Origin: Rhodothermales bacterium
GTDB lineage: Bacteria > Bacteroidota > Rhodothermia > Rhodothermales > Bin80
Assembly (NCBI GenBank): GCA_022822185.1
Contig: JAJECE010000061.1
Span: 1-64,000, forward strand
DNA: 64,000 bases
Direction of reading: 5' to 3'
The position numbers and the translations under genes are program-made. The notes under the pieces were generated by a model that worked only from the letters and a program-made list of their open reading frames with translations, was not told the DNA's origin and made no database searches. Shown piece after piece: positions 27,054 to 36,929 of the stretch (position 1 is its first letter; every line of letters starts with the position of its first letter).

Positions 27054-28798
27054 GTCAGAGTAATGCGGAACGAGCACGCCTGATCATTGGGGAGTTCGTG
27101 CATTGTGGTATTGAGCAGTTCATTATTGCTCCGGGGTTTCGCAGTGCGCCGCTTGCCTTGGCCGCAGCCAGTCATCCATCTGCACAGGTAAAGGTCCATT
27201 TTGACGAGCGGGGCAGTGCCTTCTTTACACTGGGATACGGCCGGGCAGCCCGTAAACCGTGTGTCTGGATGACCACATCAGGGACTGCTGTGGCGAACGG
27301 TCTTCCTGCCGTAATCGAAGCTGCAATGGATGAAGTGCCCATGATTTGCCTCACAGCAGATCGACCTCCTGAACTTCGTGATACAGGTTCGAACCAGACG
27401 ATTGACCAGGTTCATATTTTTGGACGTTACCCCAAATGGTTCGCAGATCTGCCTGCTCCCACCGAAGAGCAGGATGAGTCCTTTATCCGCACAACCATTG
27501 ATCATGCGGTGCACCGGTCACAGAACGGCCCTGTCCATCTGAATTGTATGTTCCGGGAACCGTTACTGGAGAAGAATGACCAAACCCATTCAATCCCGGC
27601 AATTCCATGGCCGGATACAGGGGATCCTCAGACCCGCTATCAAACCACCGTTAAATCCACCGTTGATTTAGACGATAAGTTATTAGAGAAAATATCCGGG
27701 GCTCGGCGTGGCTTGATTGTATCCGGGAGATTGCAAACCATGGAGGAGGCAAAAGCGATCCATGGACTGGCCGATTATTTAGAATGGCCTTTATTGGCAG
27801 ATATTTGTGCTCCCGTCCATACTGCGGAGAATTTCATCAATTCCTCCGACCTGATTGTGCGCAGCAAATTATTTGCAGAAAAATATTCTCCAGATCTGAT
27901 CCTGCATATTGGTGGCCCATTGGTGTCCAGGGAGTTGCAGCATTATTTAGCCAACTCCCCTGCAAAAACGTATGTGCTGGTTGCCCCGTCAGACAGCAGA
28001 ATTGATCCATGCCATGTCGTAACAGATCGCATTCACGCAACCATTGCAGGTTTTTGTGATGCTCTATTGACAGATCTACCCTCTAGCGATCAGATGGACA
28101 CGGAATGGCTGAATATGTGGAACCGTATATATCCGCTGATCCATCGAGGGATTTATGACGAGATGACAGAAGACATCTCGGAACCAATGCTGGTAGTACT
28201 GCTTGCCAGTCTCTTGAGCCGTATGAATTGGGGATTCGCGGCCAGCAGTATGCCGATTCGCGACTTGCAGATGTTCTTTTATCGGAGCAAAGATTCTCCA
28301 CGTTTTTTTGCGAATCGTGGTGCTAGCGGAATTGATGGTACACTTGCAACGGCGGCGGGAATCGCCCAGGTACAGGCGGGGCGCGGAGTGGTTCTTCTGG
28401 GAGATTTGGCTATGCTGCATGACCTGAATTCCTTGAGCCTTCTGCGAGATTGTGAAGTTGTCATCATTGTGATTAACAACAATGGAGGCGGTATCTTTCA
28501 CATGCTTCCGATTGCGCTGGAGCAGGAAGCGTTTGAAAAAGTACTGGGGACTCCCCATGACATGGATTTTCGGCGCGTTGCCGAGCAGTTTCAGATTCCC
28601 TATTCTCTGGTAAATTCCTGTGACCAATTTCGGGAGATTTGGTGGTCACTGAAGCCTAAATCAGGCCCATATCTGATTGAAGTACAAACAGATCGTACAC
28701 AGAATGCCGAATTACATAACAAACTCTATCGTCTCAGCATCGAAACCGTTGAGGAAGTGATCCAGAAACTTGAGACGGAGGATCATCTCAGATCGTAA
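27050..28798 (+). CDS. menD: 2-succinyl-5-enolpyruvyl-6-hydroxy-3-cyclohexene-1-carboxylate synthase
   Basis: Thiamine-diphosphate enzyme that adds the succinyl semialdehyde unit from 2-oxoglutarate to isochorismate in menaquinone synthesis. The N-terminal PYR domain shows IIAPGFRSAPLALAA, HFDERGSAFFTLGYGRA and TTSGTAVANGLPAVIEA. The C-terminal PP domain carries GASGIDGTLATAAGIA and the diphosphate-binding GDLAMLHDLNSL followed by NNNGGGIFHMLP. Its 582 residues are normal. It overlaps menF by 4 bp. A 143-bp leader with alternative hairpins separates it from the next gene, a helicase. Confidence 0.96.
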   Translation: MSQSNAERARLIIGEFVHCGIEQFIIAPGFRSAPLALAAASHPSAQVKVHFDERGSAFFTLGYGRAARKPCVWMTTSGTAVANGLPAVIEAAMDEVPMICLTADRPPELRDTGSNQTIDQVHIFGRYPKWFADLPAPTEEQDESFIRTTIDHAVHRSQNGPVHLNCMFREPLLEKNDQTHSIPAIPWPDTGDPQTRYQTTVKSTVDLDDKLLEKISGARRGLIVSGRLQTMEEAKAIHGLADYLEWPLLADICAPVHTAENFINSSDLIVRSKLFAEKYSPDLILHIGGPLVSRELQHYLANSPAKTYVLVAPSDSRIDPCHVVTDRIHATIAGFCDALLTDLPSSDQMDTEWLNMWNRIYPLIHRGIYDEMTEDISEPMLVVLLASLLSRMNWGFAASSMPIRDLQMFFYRSKDSPRFFANRGASGIDGTLATAAGIAQVQAGRGVVLLGDLAMLHDLNSLSLLRDCEVVIIVINNNGGGIFHMLPIALEQEAFEKVLGTPHDMDFRRVAEQFQIPYSLVNSCDQFREIWWSLKPKSGPYLIEVQTDRTQNAELHNKLYRLSIETVEEVIQKLETEDHLRS

Positions 28799-28865
28799 CC
28801 GAATTTCCCGCATTCCAGTGAATTAAAAATGCCCTTGATCTATATGTACCAAGAGCGTCCAGATC

Positions 28866-28912
28866 GGGCACTTCCTGTGCCAAAAAGGAGTGCCCCGCTT
28901 TACGGGTACTCC
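28866..28912 (+). promoter_or_regulatory. mutually exclusive hairpins in the leader of the helicase gene
   Basis: The segment 28886-28895 (AGGAGTGCCC) can pair upstream with GGGCACTTCCT (28866-28876, one bulge) or downstream with GGGTACTCC (28904-28912, nine pairs including one G-U). A third small stem, GGCAC (28867-28871) with GTGCC (28877-28881), competes with the first. The downstream stem ends 8 nt before the GTG at 28921 and 29 nt before the ATG at 28942. This is the form of an attenuator or translation switch; no known riboswitch class is recognised. Confidence 0.4.
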
Positions 28913-28941
28913 GCTAAAACGTGAACGGTTGGCAAGCATCC

Positions 28942-31900
28942 ATGTCTGAAGATGTAGACAAGCCTCTCCGTATTGCAGTTGCGCATCTGTTTACTACCGG
29001 AAGGAACACAAAGAGAGACGCAATCGTGCATCTTGCCTGCAAACGATATGAACAAGGCGCAAACCCGCAGGAGAGAGACTGGATTGTAAATCCTGAACGC
29101 AAGATAACGCGGCGTGTCTACCGTCATACGGGGATCAGTACAAAAGAGTCTGCGGGAAAGCCGGTATGGCATGATGTTCGTGGAGAGGTAAGGTTGTTTC
29201 TGGACGGGGTGGATGTTCTTTTTGTCTTTGATTCCAATGCAGAAAGATGGTTCCGTGATGTAGTCTATGGGGGCATTGCTCCGCCGGATATTGTTGACTT
29301 ACTGGATGCGTACAAATTTTTCCTGCCAGAAAAGTCTCCTCCATATTCAGATCTCGCAATCGTGGATATGGAGGCTTCTATTCCCCAACACAGCGGCACT
29401 CGGAAGCTGAACAAAGTGCTGTCTGGAATGTCCAGAATGCTGGAAGCGGTGCTAGAAGTCATTCTGAAGCCTGAACAGATTCGGAATGGATTTCGCACCC
29501 CAAAGTCCCACTATCCAGTCTATAACCTGCTTGACTGGTCGCTTGCCATTGAAGGAGCATCGCCCGCATTCAAGACATTACAGAGAGTTGCCGCCCAGGC
29601 TGCCGGAATTCGGTGGGAAACAGATCAGATGGAGGGGGCTTCCTACCGCGCTCCCGTGAACATGGACAATGAAGAATTGTTGCTCTTTATTGAAAATTGG
29701 AAGCCATCCAGATTAATTCAAGAGGATCGCAAGCCCTATAATGAGGATTTCATGGCAGGCGAAATACCGGAGCGGTATTTGAGGGATAAGAGCACCAGAT
29801 CTCTTTTGCAAGTACTTGAGTTCATCCTGAAGTCTCCGGGAACCGAACCTCAGGATGTGGGGCGGGTCAAGCAAAATTTAGATGCGATAAAATCTCAATG
29901 TCAGGAACTACAGAAGCACATTTTTCGGACTTTGCGACAGGTATATTGGATTGCAGAGGTCAAAAAGTCACCGGACCATTCTGATCGCTACAGTGAAAAA
30001 TATGAGGACATTTGTTCCGCATATCATGAACTGATCAACTGTTTGAAAACATTTGAATCCTTATCCTTGCGGCTTCAAGTCAATGAACTGTCACAACTGC
30101 CGCCAATCATTGTCAATGATGAGCACCTAGATCTGGTATCTAAATGGATTAAAGCATCCGGTCAAGCAGGGAAACTGCAACGTTCCCTGTTGAAGACCAG
30201 AAAGAAATTCTCGAAACCCGGCAAATCACTTCCAGATCAAGCAGTTCTCCGTATGGTGAAGCGGGTATTTAAGGATATGGAGACATTAAATAGAGAATAC
30301 TTCGCATCGGATGCTTCCATTCAAGATGAATACCTTGAACTGGGGTTTAACGTGCTGTATTCTGACCATCGCTTTGATGAACGGCCAGAACAGCGATGGT
30401 ACGCCGAGTTCATCAGCAAGGCTATTAATTTTGGCAATCAATATGTTGCGGAAGCTCGAACGGGGACAGGAAAGACACTAGGATATCTTATTCCTGCATG
30501 TGAGCATTCACGCATCAATAAGAGGCGACAGGTGGTCGTGGCGACGGCTACGATCAACCTGATGGATCAGATTCTAACCAAAGAATGGCGAACCCTGACT
30601 TCACCCCGAGGATCTCCGTATCGTAACCTGAAAATTGCAACGCTCAAGGGAAAGCGGAATTATCTGTGCGTAACGCCGCTAAAGAAGTTGTTCAGCGATC
30701 TGAATTCAGATAAGCATAATGAATCCGAACCGGGATTCGCTGACCTTGTTGCAGAAGGCCGACTTGCCTGCCTCTATCTGTTTCAGATTCTCACTCGAAA
30801 GAATGGCCAATGGGATAGTGCAGCTGATTTTCATAAAAGATTTCCCCGAATCGCAAAGGAGTATCCCGTGGATGCAGAGACCGCATGCAAGCCGGAATTA
30901 TGCAAGATGGGGAAGGATTGTATTTACCCTCAGGCCGTTCGGCGTGCTCAATATGCCAATGTAGTGATCACCAATCATCACAAACTGGCGAATCTTGATG
31001 ATGAAATCAAAAAACGTGCCTCGGTCTGTATCATTGATGAGTCCGACCAGTTTCCAGACAATCTACGATCAGCGCTGAGCGAAAGCATTACGAGAGAGGA
31101 TGTATGGGATTTTATTCGGAGAGTAGCCGGAACAGAAAAACGCCGCGGCTTTGTACAGGTACTACAGGAGAAACTCAAAAAAGAAGTGAAGCTGGGCAAA
31201 CTCAAAAAAGAGAACGCAGATGGCTTATTCCGAAGCCTCAGACAAATTGAAGAATCGTGTAATCAAATATTTTTTCGGCTCAGGGACGTAACGTTCGTAG
31301 GGGAGGATCAGTATGCAAAGCGATGGAAGGACTTGGGCCAAAGACAGCAGGATCTGCTTCAGGACATGTTAGATGACTTGGGGAGACATCTGAACATGAT
31401 TGAGCAGGAGATCAAGAAAATTTTAGACTCTGATCGGTACCGCCAAACCCAGGATCTATCTCGGAATCTATCGTCGGAAAAAGATCGATTGGTTCAATAC
31501 CGTTATGAAGTTATAGGGCTCTTGGATTCAATGGAGGCAATCCTGCCTTCCATCTACAACGGAGACGGGCAGTTTATCGTTACCTATCAGCAATCTCAAT
31601 TTAACTGGACACTGGCCAAAATGCCATTCAAGATTGGCGATCAGGCGCGTGATTTGGTAAAGGGTTTTGAGACCACCATCTTTACATCGGCAACTCTGTA
31701 CGTAGATCAGGTTACCGACTTATTTGTTCTGGAACTGTTTGATGATCTCACTTCCGAATCTCCGTTTACGGCGGAAACGCGGATTTCGACTCCGTTTGAA
31801 TACTCTAAACAGGCTGGTGGAGCCGTAACATCGTTCATTCCATGCTACAAATATGGTGCCTCCAACAGAGAATGGGAGCGGCAAGTAATAGAGACTATCG

Positions 31901-32535
31901 CCCTGTTGTCTATCGCTCTGGATGGGCGAACACTGGTCCTATTTACGGGCTGGGCGAAAATGCCCATGATGTATCAACACATCCGGGCTATGCTGGAAAA
32001 ATATGATATTCCGGTTCTGTTGCAAGACAAAACGGGAAGCAGCGAAACAGTTATTGAGGAGTTTGACGGGTTGGAGGAGAGTGTGCTTTTGGGAACCGGC
32101 CGGTTCTGGACGGGGGTCAATTTTCCCGGGCCAACTCTAAGCCAGCTCATTATTGTACGACTTCCCAATGCTGCCTTAGGAGACCCGCTTGTGAGAGAAC
32201 GCGAAGAGAGATGGTCAGACGATAAATTCTGGCATCGTTGGTATGGACAAAATACCCGGCGTAAGCTAAACCAGGGATTTGGACGTCTTATAAGGAAAAA
32301 AGAGGATCGGGGACTTTTTGTACTTCTAGACAGGCGCATACTTTGTCACCAGCACATGAAGTGCCATCGAAGCGCTATCCCCATAGAACTGAACAGCCAA
32401 TTCAATTCTCCCGTGGAACTTGCGTCTTGGGGAATCAAGAGGTTAGGACTTTCCCCCGAATTGAAAGAACGGGAGATCAATCTGGAACAGGTTTATCAGG
32501 AAATCCAATATGCATCCGAATTCATTCAAATTTGA
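28942..32535 (+). CDS. DinG/XPD-type helicase with degenerate N-terminal exonuclease domain
   Basis: A 1197-residue superfamily 2 helicase of the Fe-S XPD/DinG group (alternative GTG start at 28921). Residues about 9-110 resemble a DnaQ-type 3'-5' exonuclease as in some DinG proteins (ending FVFDSNAERWF), but the DxETTG motif reads HLFTTG and later acidic residues are not seen, so it is probably inactive. Residues about 140-480 are unassigned and partly coiled-coil. Walker A GTGKT is at 508-512, four cysteines (about 576, 649, 654, 660) fit a [4Fe-4S] cluster, the DEAH box reads DESD (699-702), and the C-terminal arginine-finger region reads QGFGRLIRKKEDRG. It lies between menD and menB, where a helicase is not expected. 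Confidence 0.85.
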   Translation: MSEDVDKPLRIAVAHLFTTGRNTKRDAIVHLACKRYEQGANPQERDWIVNPERKITRRVYRHTGISTKESAGKPVWHDVRGEVRLFLDGVDVLFVFDSNAERWFRDVVYGGIAPPDIVDLLDAYKFFLPEKSPPYSDLAIVDMEASIPQHSGTRKLNKVLSGMSRMLEAVLEVILKPEQIRNGFRTPKSHYPVYNLLDWSLAIEGASPAFKTLQRVAAQAAGIRWETDQMEGASYRAPVNMDNEELLLFIENWKPSRLIQEDRKPYNEDFMAGEIPERYLRDKSTRSLLQVLEFILKSPGTEPQDVGRVKQNLDAIKSQCQELQKHIFRTLRQVYWIAEVKKSPDHSDRYSEKYEDICSAYHELINCLKTFESLSLRLQVNELSQLPPIIVNDEHLDLVSKWIKASGQAGKLQRSLLKTRKKFSKPGKSLPDQAVLRMVKRVFKDMETLNREYFASDASIQDEYLELGFNVLYSDHRFDERPEQRWYAEFISKAINFGNQYVAEARTGTGKTLGYLIPACEHSRINKRRQVVVATATINLMDQILTKEWRTLTSPRGSPYRNLKIATLKGKRNYLCVTPLKKLFSDLNSDKHNESEPGFADLVAEGRLACLYLFQILTRKNGQWDSAADFHKRFPRIAKEYPVDAETACKPELCKMGKDCIYPQAVRRAQYANVVITNHHKLANLDDEIKKRASVCIIDESDQFPDNLRSALSESITREDVWDFIRRVAGTEKRRGFVQVLQEKLKKEVKLGKLKKENADGLFRSLRQIEESCNQIFFRLRDVTFVGEDQYAKRWKDLGQRQQDLLQDMLDDLGRHLNMIEQEIKKILDSDRYRQTQDLSRNLSSEKDRLVQYRYEVIGLLDSMEAILPSIYNGDGQFIVTYQQSQFNWTLAKMPFKIGDQARDLVKGFETTIFTSATLYVDQVTDLFVLELFDDLTSESPFTAETRISTPFEYSKQAGGAVTSFIPCYKYGASNREWERQVIETIALLSIALDGRTLVLFTGWAKMPMMYQHIRAMLEKYDIPVLLQDKTGSSETVIEEFDGLEESVLLGTGRFWTGVNFPGPTLSQLIIVRLPNAALGDPLVREREERWSDDKFWHRWYGQNTRRKLNQGFGRLIRKKEDRGLFVLLDRRILCHQHMKCHRSAIPIELNSQFNSPVELASWGIKRLGLSPELKEREINLEQVYQEIQYASEFIQI

Positions 32536-32635
32536 TCTTACATCTATGACATGTCATGAATCCATGTCCGACAGGCATTGCAGGGGGGCTGCGTATGCCG
32601 AAATCAATCCCATGATCGTCCATGAACTGGAGACA

Positions 32636-32664
32636 CTCAAACGGAGCCAAACGGCTTTTTTGAG
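32636..32664 (+). terminator. hairpin with T-run after the helicase gene
   Basis: CTCAAA (32636-32641) pairs with TTTGAG (32659-32664), and inside it AGCC (32645-32648) pairs with GGCT around an AAAC loop; a run of six T lies in the 3' side. It is 100 bp downstream of the helicase stop and 72 bp upstream of the menB start. It looks like a weak intrinsic terminator, so menB may have its own promoter. Confidence 0.4.
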
Positions 32665-32735
32665 CCTTCTGCGTGTCGCTGAAACTCAAACAGCATGCAT
32701 ACACTGATTACGAATTAAATCTGACTTACTTGAAT

Positions 32736-33620
32736 ATGTCTGACAGAAAACATCACTTTACCTACCGCCCAGCCGTTGAGGGCCCCATAGTATGGGAGCA
32801 GGGGGGCGAATACACGGATATCCGGTACGAAACAGGAATTCCAGATACAGAAACCGCAGGGATCGCAAAAGTGACGATCAATCGCCCTGAGGTGCGTAAC
32901 GCGTTTCGTCCGCTGACAGTGGCCGAGATGCAGGATGCTTTTACAAAGGCGCGTGACGATGCATCCATTGGGGTTATCATTTTGACGGGAGAAGGGCCGG
33001 ATGCCTTTTGTTCCGGTGGAGATCAGCGCATTCGCGGGGATCACGGATACACAGAGGAAGGCTCGGGAACCCAGCGCTTAAATGTCCTTGACCTGCAGAG
33101 GCAGATCCGAACCTGCCCCAAGCCCGTGATCGCCATGGTGGCGGGATGGGCGGTCGGCGGCGGACATGTATTGCATGTCATCTGTGATCTTACCATTGCT
33201 GCAGATAATGCCAAATTTATGCAGACCGGCCCGAAAGTGGGCTCGTTTGATGGCGGGTATGGAGCAAGTTATCTCGCCCGGCATGTAGGTCAGAAAAAAG
33301 CCAGAGAGATCTGGTTCCTGTGCCGCCCTTATAATGCGGCGGAAGCCCTGGATATGGGACTGGTAAATACGGTCGTAAACCTGGATGATCTGGAACGTAC
33401 CACGGTTCAGTGGTGCAGAGAAATTCTGATGAATTCCAATATTGCCATCCGGATGCTGAAGGCTGGGTTCAATGCAGATTGCGATGGACAGGCAGGGTTG
33501 CAGGAATTGGCAGGACATGCAACCATGTTGTTTTATATGACTGAGGAAGGACAGGAGGGGAAAAATGCATATCTGAGTAAACGCCCGCCAAACTTTGACA
33601 AGGACGGGTACAAGCCATGA
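32736..33620 (+). CDS. menB: 1,4-dihydroxy-2-naphthoyl-CoA synthase
   Basis: Crotonase-fold enzyme that closes the second ring of the naphthoquinone from o-succinylbenzoyl-CoA. The ATG at 32736 gives 294 residues; the in-frame extension upstream is not protein-like. Diagnostic segments are [18 protein letters not shown], the oxyanion-hole part [35 protein letters not shown] and [18 protein letters not shown], with the C-terminal [11 protein letters not shown]. These are specific to MenB among crotonases. It overlaps menA by 4 bp. Confidence 0.97.
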   Translation: MSDRKHHFTYRPAVEGPIVWEQGGEYTDIRYETGIPDTETAGIAKVTINRPEVRNAFRPLTVAEMQDAFTKARDDASIGVIILTGEGPDAFCSGGDQRIRGDHGYTEEGSGTQRLNVLDLQRQIRTCPKPVIAMVAGWAVGGGHVLHVICDLTIAADNAKFMQTGPKVGSFDGGYGASYLARHVGQKKAREIWFLCRPYNAAEALDMGLVNTVVNLDDLERTTVQWCREILMNSNIAIRMLKAGFNADCDGQAGLQELAGHATMLFYMTEEGQEGKNAYLSKRPPNFDKDGYKP

Positions 33621-34501
33621 GTGGAAACCGTGTCCGTGCATGGGTTTTAGCGTCCCGCCCGAAAACGCTGCCCGTTGCAATTGCTCCCATCCTGATAGGG
33701 TCCGCAATGGCCTGGGATGATGGAGGCTTCCATTCTGGTGCCGCCTTGATTGCAGCGGCCTGTGCGCTTCTGATCACAATTGGAACGAACCTGTGCAACG
33801 ACTATGCTGATTTTATCAGCGGTGCAGATACAGAGGATCGAAAAGGTCCTACACGCGTCACACAGGCCGGTTTAATTGCTCCCGGTCATGTTAAGGCGGC
33901 AACCATTCTGGTATTCTCCCTTGCAACCGTCTTGGGAATGTATCTGGTTGATCGGGGAGGATGGGGCGTTCTTCTTGTTGGTCTTGCGTCAATTATGGCA
34001 GGAATCCTTTATACGGCCGGTCCCTGGCCGTACGGCTACAAAGGTCTCGGAGATGTATTTGTCCTGATTTTCTTTGGCCCGGTAGCCGTTGCAGGAACCT
34101 ATTATGTCCAGACCCTTGAACTTACCTCAACGGTGATCATTGCCGGCTTTGCCCCCGGTTTATTATCTGTGGCAATCCTGACCGTCAATAATATCCGTGA
34201 TATAGAGGAGGACCGGAACGTAAATAAAAAAACATTGGTGGTTCGGTTTGGGCGTAAGTTCGGTATCGGTCTATGGCTCGGCTGTGTCACAATTGCCGCC
34301 TTGCTGCCGCTGGAATTTGTTCGTGCTACAGGTGATCATGTATGGGCGGGGATGACCGTCTTAATTTTAATTCCGGCCATGAGCACACTGCATAAGCTCG
34401 TTACCATTCACGATTCTGCTCTGCTGAATCCACTTCTCGGACAGACAGCGCTTTTGCTTCTTGTGCACAGTGTAATCTTTGCATTGGGGTGGGGGATTTG
34501 A
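33617..34501 (+). CDS. menA: 1,4-dihydroxy-2-naphthoate polyprenyltransferase
   Basis: UbiA-family inner-membrane enzyme that attaches the polyprenyl tail to 1,4-dihydroxy-2-naphthoate, giving demethylmenaquinone. The 294-residue protein starts with [20 protein letters not shown], contains the first prenyl-diphosphate site [14 protein letters not shown] with DRKGP, and the second aspartate-rich site as [20 protein letters not shown]. Eight or nine hydrophobic helices are seen. The start overlaps the menB stop (ATGA), indicating coupling. Confidence 0.95.
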   Translation: MSGNRVRAWVLASRPKTLPVAIAPILIGSAMAWDDGGFHSGAALIAAACALLITIGTNLCNDYADFISGADTEDRKGPTRVTQAGLIAPGHVKAATILVFSLATVLGMYLVDRGGWGVLLVGLASIMAGILYTAGPWPYGYKGLGDVFVLIFFGPVAVAGTYYVQTLELTSTVIIAGFAPGLLSVAILTVNNIRDIEEDRNVNKKTLVVRFGRKFGIGLWLGCVTIAALLPLEFVRATGDHVWAGMTVLILIPAMSTLHKLVTIHDSALLNPLLGQTALLLLVHSVIFALGWGI

Positions 34502-34554
34502 CTTCATCCCATAGATCATTTGAAAATCCAGATGGATAAATTCGCAAATCATTT

Positions 34555-35073
34555 ATGGCAAATCAAATGAATAGAACACTGGAGAGGCGATTTAGTAACT
34601 CGCTCCAATTTTTACAGACTGCATCTCCTCCACCGGCACGAATTCTTGACCTGGGGACTTCAAATGAACTCGGCATACGCATGCAGGCTGCAGGATACGA
34701 AGTCACAAATACGGAAGGCGATCTGGAACAGGTTAGGACTCCTCTGGGGAAGGAGACGGATATTGTAACCGCATTTGAAATATTGGAGCATCTGGTTTCG
34801 CCTTCCAATGTTTTGCGTTCAATCCAGGCCCCCATACTGATTGCGACCGTGCCCCTCCGTCTGTGGTTTGCTTCCGCGTATTGCAACCCGTTGGATCCAT
34901 GGGATCGGCATTTCCATGAATTTGAAGACTGGCAGTTTGACTGGCTCCTGGAGCATGCCGGCTGGAAAATCATCCATACCGAAAAATGGACAAGTTATGG
35001 AGACTGTAACGGACTTCGCCCGCTTCTTCGCCGATTTACACCTCATTACTACGCGGTTGAAGCCATCCGGTGA
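34555..35073 (+). CDS. small class I SAM-dependent methyltransferase
   Basis: A 172-residue protein with the beginning of a Rossmann methyltransferase fold: RILDLGTSNELGIRMQAAG is motif I, and DIVTAFEILEHLVSP is the acidic post-motif region found in the Methyltransf_23 type group. The C-terminal half (DPWDRHFHEFEDWQFDWLL) is typical of small methyltransferases of sugar or lipid clusters. It follows menA by 53 bp. It lacks the motifs of MenG/UbiE, so it is not safely the demethylmenaquinone methyltransferase, although its position invites that idea. Confidence 0.7.
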   Translation: MANQMNRTLERRFSNSLQFLQTASPPPARILDLGTSNELGIRMQAAGYEVTNTEGDLEQVRTPLGKETDIVTAFEILEHLVSPSNVLRSIQAPILIATVPLRLWFASAYCNPLDPWDRHFHEFEDWQFDWLLEHAGWKIIHTEKWTSYGDCNGLRPLLRRFTPHYYAVEAIR

Positions 35074-35109
35074 TCCATTCGGTTAACCCACAAATGGTAA
35101 TGACGGTGA

Positions 35110-36132
35110 TCAGAGTGCGTGCAGAACGGATAAGTCCAGATCAGATTTCTTGATCATACGTCTACCCGATAGCAGTTCCGGACGATTCAATGCTAGTGGA
35201 TCATTGAGTACATCGTGCTCAAATACATTATAGGTATCCAGACCGTGTGCTTCATCAGGAATGGTTTTCGCTAATTCAACTAGCCCCAGCATTCCGACAC
35301 CGGATTCATAGGACGAACTGATGATACATCGAATGCGATCAGACTGCGCCTGGCGAATTGTTTCAATGGTTCCGGTGATCCCTCCTGAAAGGGTGGGTTT
35401 CAGGACATAAACCTCTGCAAGTTGCCGGTATTGTTTTGCTCCAGGTTCTCGGAGGGTTTCATCCAGGGCCAGGGGAATATGACTGGATCGGGCAAACGCT
35501 GCAAGGTCAGCCGGATCCTTCAGCGGTTCTTCAATATAGCCGATGGACAGGTTACGTGTACGCTCAAGGAATATCTTGGCAACTTTGAGTGTCCATGTCC
35601 GGTTTGTGTCAATACGGATCTCCAGATCGGGATGTTCTCGACAAACCGAATGTACAAATGCAAGGTCATCGTCCAGTGCCTGCCTTCCAACCTTAATCTT
35701 TACAGCTTGGTATCCCTGGAGCGCAATCGTGGGCAGGGCATTTTTGTAACTTTGCTCGTTCAATAATCTGCAACAGGTAACCGGCGACGGTTCAGTTGCT
35801 GCCTGATTTCTTATTGCTGCCTTCAGGTTAAATTGAGCAAGTTCGAATCCAAACTGAACGGAGGGGAAGAGATTGTAGATGTCAAAATCAGTGGACGCTG
35901 CCGGGATATCTGGAAGCGATTTTGCGAGGATGATTGCCTGGGACTGCACTTCCATGATTGATTCCCGGCTGAATCCTGGCAGTGGTGCAATATCTCCCCA
36001 GCCTTCATCCGTTCCACTCTGAAGGCAAACCAGTATCCCATCCCGATGCGAATAGAACTGGCTGGCCAGTTCAAGGGAACGAGTCAGCGGCAATTGATAC
36101 CGATAGAGCCTGACCGAATCAATGATTCTCAT
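35110..36132 (-). CDS. menC: o-succinylbenzoate synthase
   Basis: Enolase-superfamily dehydratase that forms o-succinylbenzoate in menaquinone synthesis. The ATG at 36132 gives 340 residues. Active-site landmarks are AVKIKVGR (lysine pair), RIDTNRTW (metal ligand; N is usually N in this family), IGYIEEPLKDP, PLALDETLREPG, VLKPTLSGGI and SSSYESGVGMLGL. It is on the strand opposite to the other men genes and convergent with the small methyltransferase, which implies separate transcription or a local inversion. Confidence 0.92.
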   Translation of the reverse strand: MRIIDSVRLYRYQLPLTRSLELASQFYSHRDGILVCLQSGTDEGWGDIAPLPGFSRESIMEVQSQAIILAKSLPDIPAASTDFDIYNLFPSVQFGFELAQFNLKAAIRNQAATEPSPVTCCRLLNEQSYKNALPTIALQGYQAVKIKVGRQALDDDLAFVHSVCREHPDLEIRIDTNRTWTLKVAKIFLERTRNLSIGYIEEPLKDPADLAAFARSSHIPLALDETLREPGAKQYRQLAEVYVLKPTLSGGITGTIETIRQAQSDRIRCIISSSYESGVGMLGLVELAKTIPDEAHGLDTYNVFEHDVLNDPLALNRPELLSGRRMIKKSDLDLSVLHAL

Positions 36133-36580
36133 TTTGAAAAATTCCTGGCTTGGGATACATCCATGTCTGATTTCGGTTTCCCTCAATCAACAATTACTTT
36201 ATCCGGCAGGGATAGCCGGTGAAACCTGATAAATGCTGTCTGGAGAGATTAGAGTGCATCCATAATGGCGGTACAGTTAATCTGGCCGCAAACGGAACAT
36301 CGGACATCTCTGCTTGTATAGGCTCGTATTGGGATGCTATGATTGTGTAACTTTGATGTCTCCAATCATGGTAACGGAGTCAAACTTAGATCTGGGATGA
36401 AACCACCAATAGTAAGAATATCTAACCAACTGCATGATGGATGCCCAAGTAGTCATCACGCAGTCTTCGGTGTAGCAGTACACCCAGGGTTAAATGGTCA
36501 GAGCGTGAACGATATAGTGGTGGAAGATTTGCTCTGGCACCAAATGCGGGAAGATAAGACAAGAACATATCAGTAAGCGA
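36133..36580. other. 448-bp stretch without a recognised gene, start of an AT-rich island
   Basis: No supported gene is seen. A 77-codon frame (36343-36576) begins with TTG and has no recognisable features. The stretch is upstream of inverted menC and of the small plus-strand ORFs, so promoters for both should lie here. No inverted repeats or target-site duplications marking an element end could be identified. Confidence 0.4.
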
Positions 36581-36910
36581 ATGAAACGGATTATTTGTTA
36601 CCATATTGACATTGTTAACTATAAAACGGGAGCTCGCGCTTCGTTTGTACGTTTGGATAATGCCAGAGATGATACAGAGATTATCGCTGATGTGGATAGC
36701 GTTATACGGGAAATCCACGAAGGAAACTACGATAGAAAACTAAGGCGGACTTCAGTGGTTGAGGAGGGACAGAATCTAACCGAATTAGATGTTAGGGTAA
36801 ATGCCTTGGATAATTGGGATATGCTGATTGCGTCGGTTCCAATCAATGACAACGGAATAAGCCCCAGATACAGGTATGAAACTGCAAGCGTTAAGGTGAC
36901 TGACGAATGA
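36581..36910 (+). CDS. hypothetical protein, small island ORF
   Basis: A 109-residue protein I do not recognise. It starts at an ATG (36581), is charged and hydrophilic, with a beta-rich beginning (ICYHIDIVNYKTGARASFVR) and acidic middle (DDTEIIADVDSVIREIHEG), and has no signal or membrane segment. Codon and residue use look like a real small protein. It is the first of a run of small ORFs leading to the FRG-domain gene, and could be an accessory or antidote protein; that is only inference from position. Confidence 0.5.
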   Translation: MKRIICYHIDIVNYKTGARASFVRLDNARDDTEIIADVDSVIREIHEGNYDRKLRRTSVVEEGQNLTELDVRVNALDNWDMLIASVPINDNGISPRYRYETASVKVTDE

Positions 36911-36929
36911 TCTTGGAACAACGGAGATT

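Noticed and set aside
27380-27400. GGTTCGAACC, which resembles a tRNA T-arm
   Set aside because: It lies within the menD coding frame (TGSNQT), and no acceptor or anticodon stems surround it.
32510-32707. 65-codon frame overlapping the end of the helicase gene
   Set aside because: It has no recognisable domain and runs through the hairpin with T-run at 32636-32664.
34555-35073. Assignment of the small methyltransferase as MenG/UbiE
   Set aside because: It is shorter than UbiE and lacks its conserved segments; only its position suggests the link.
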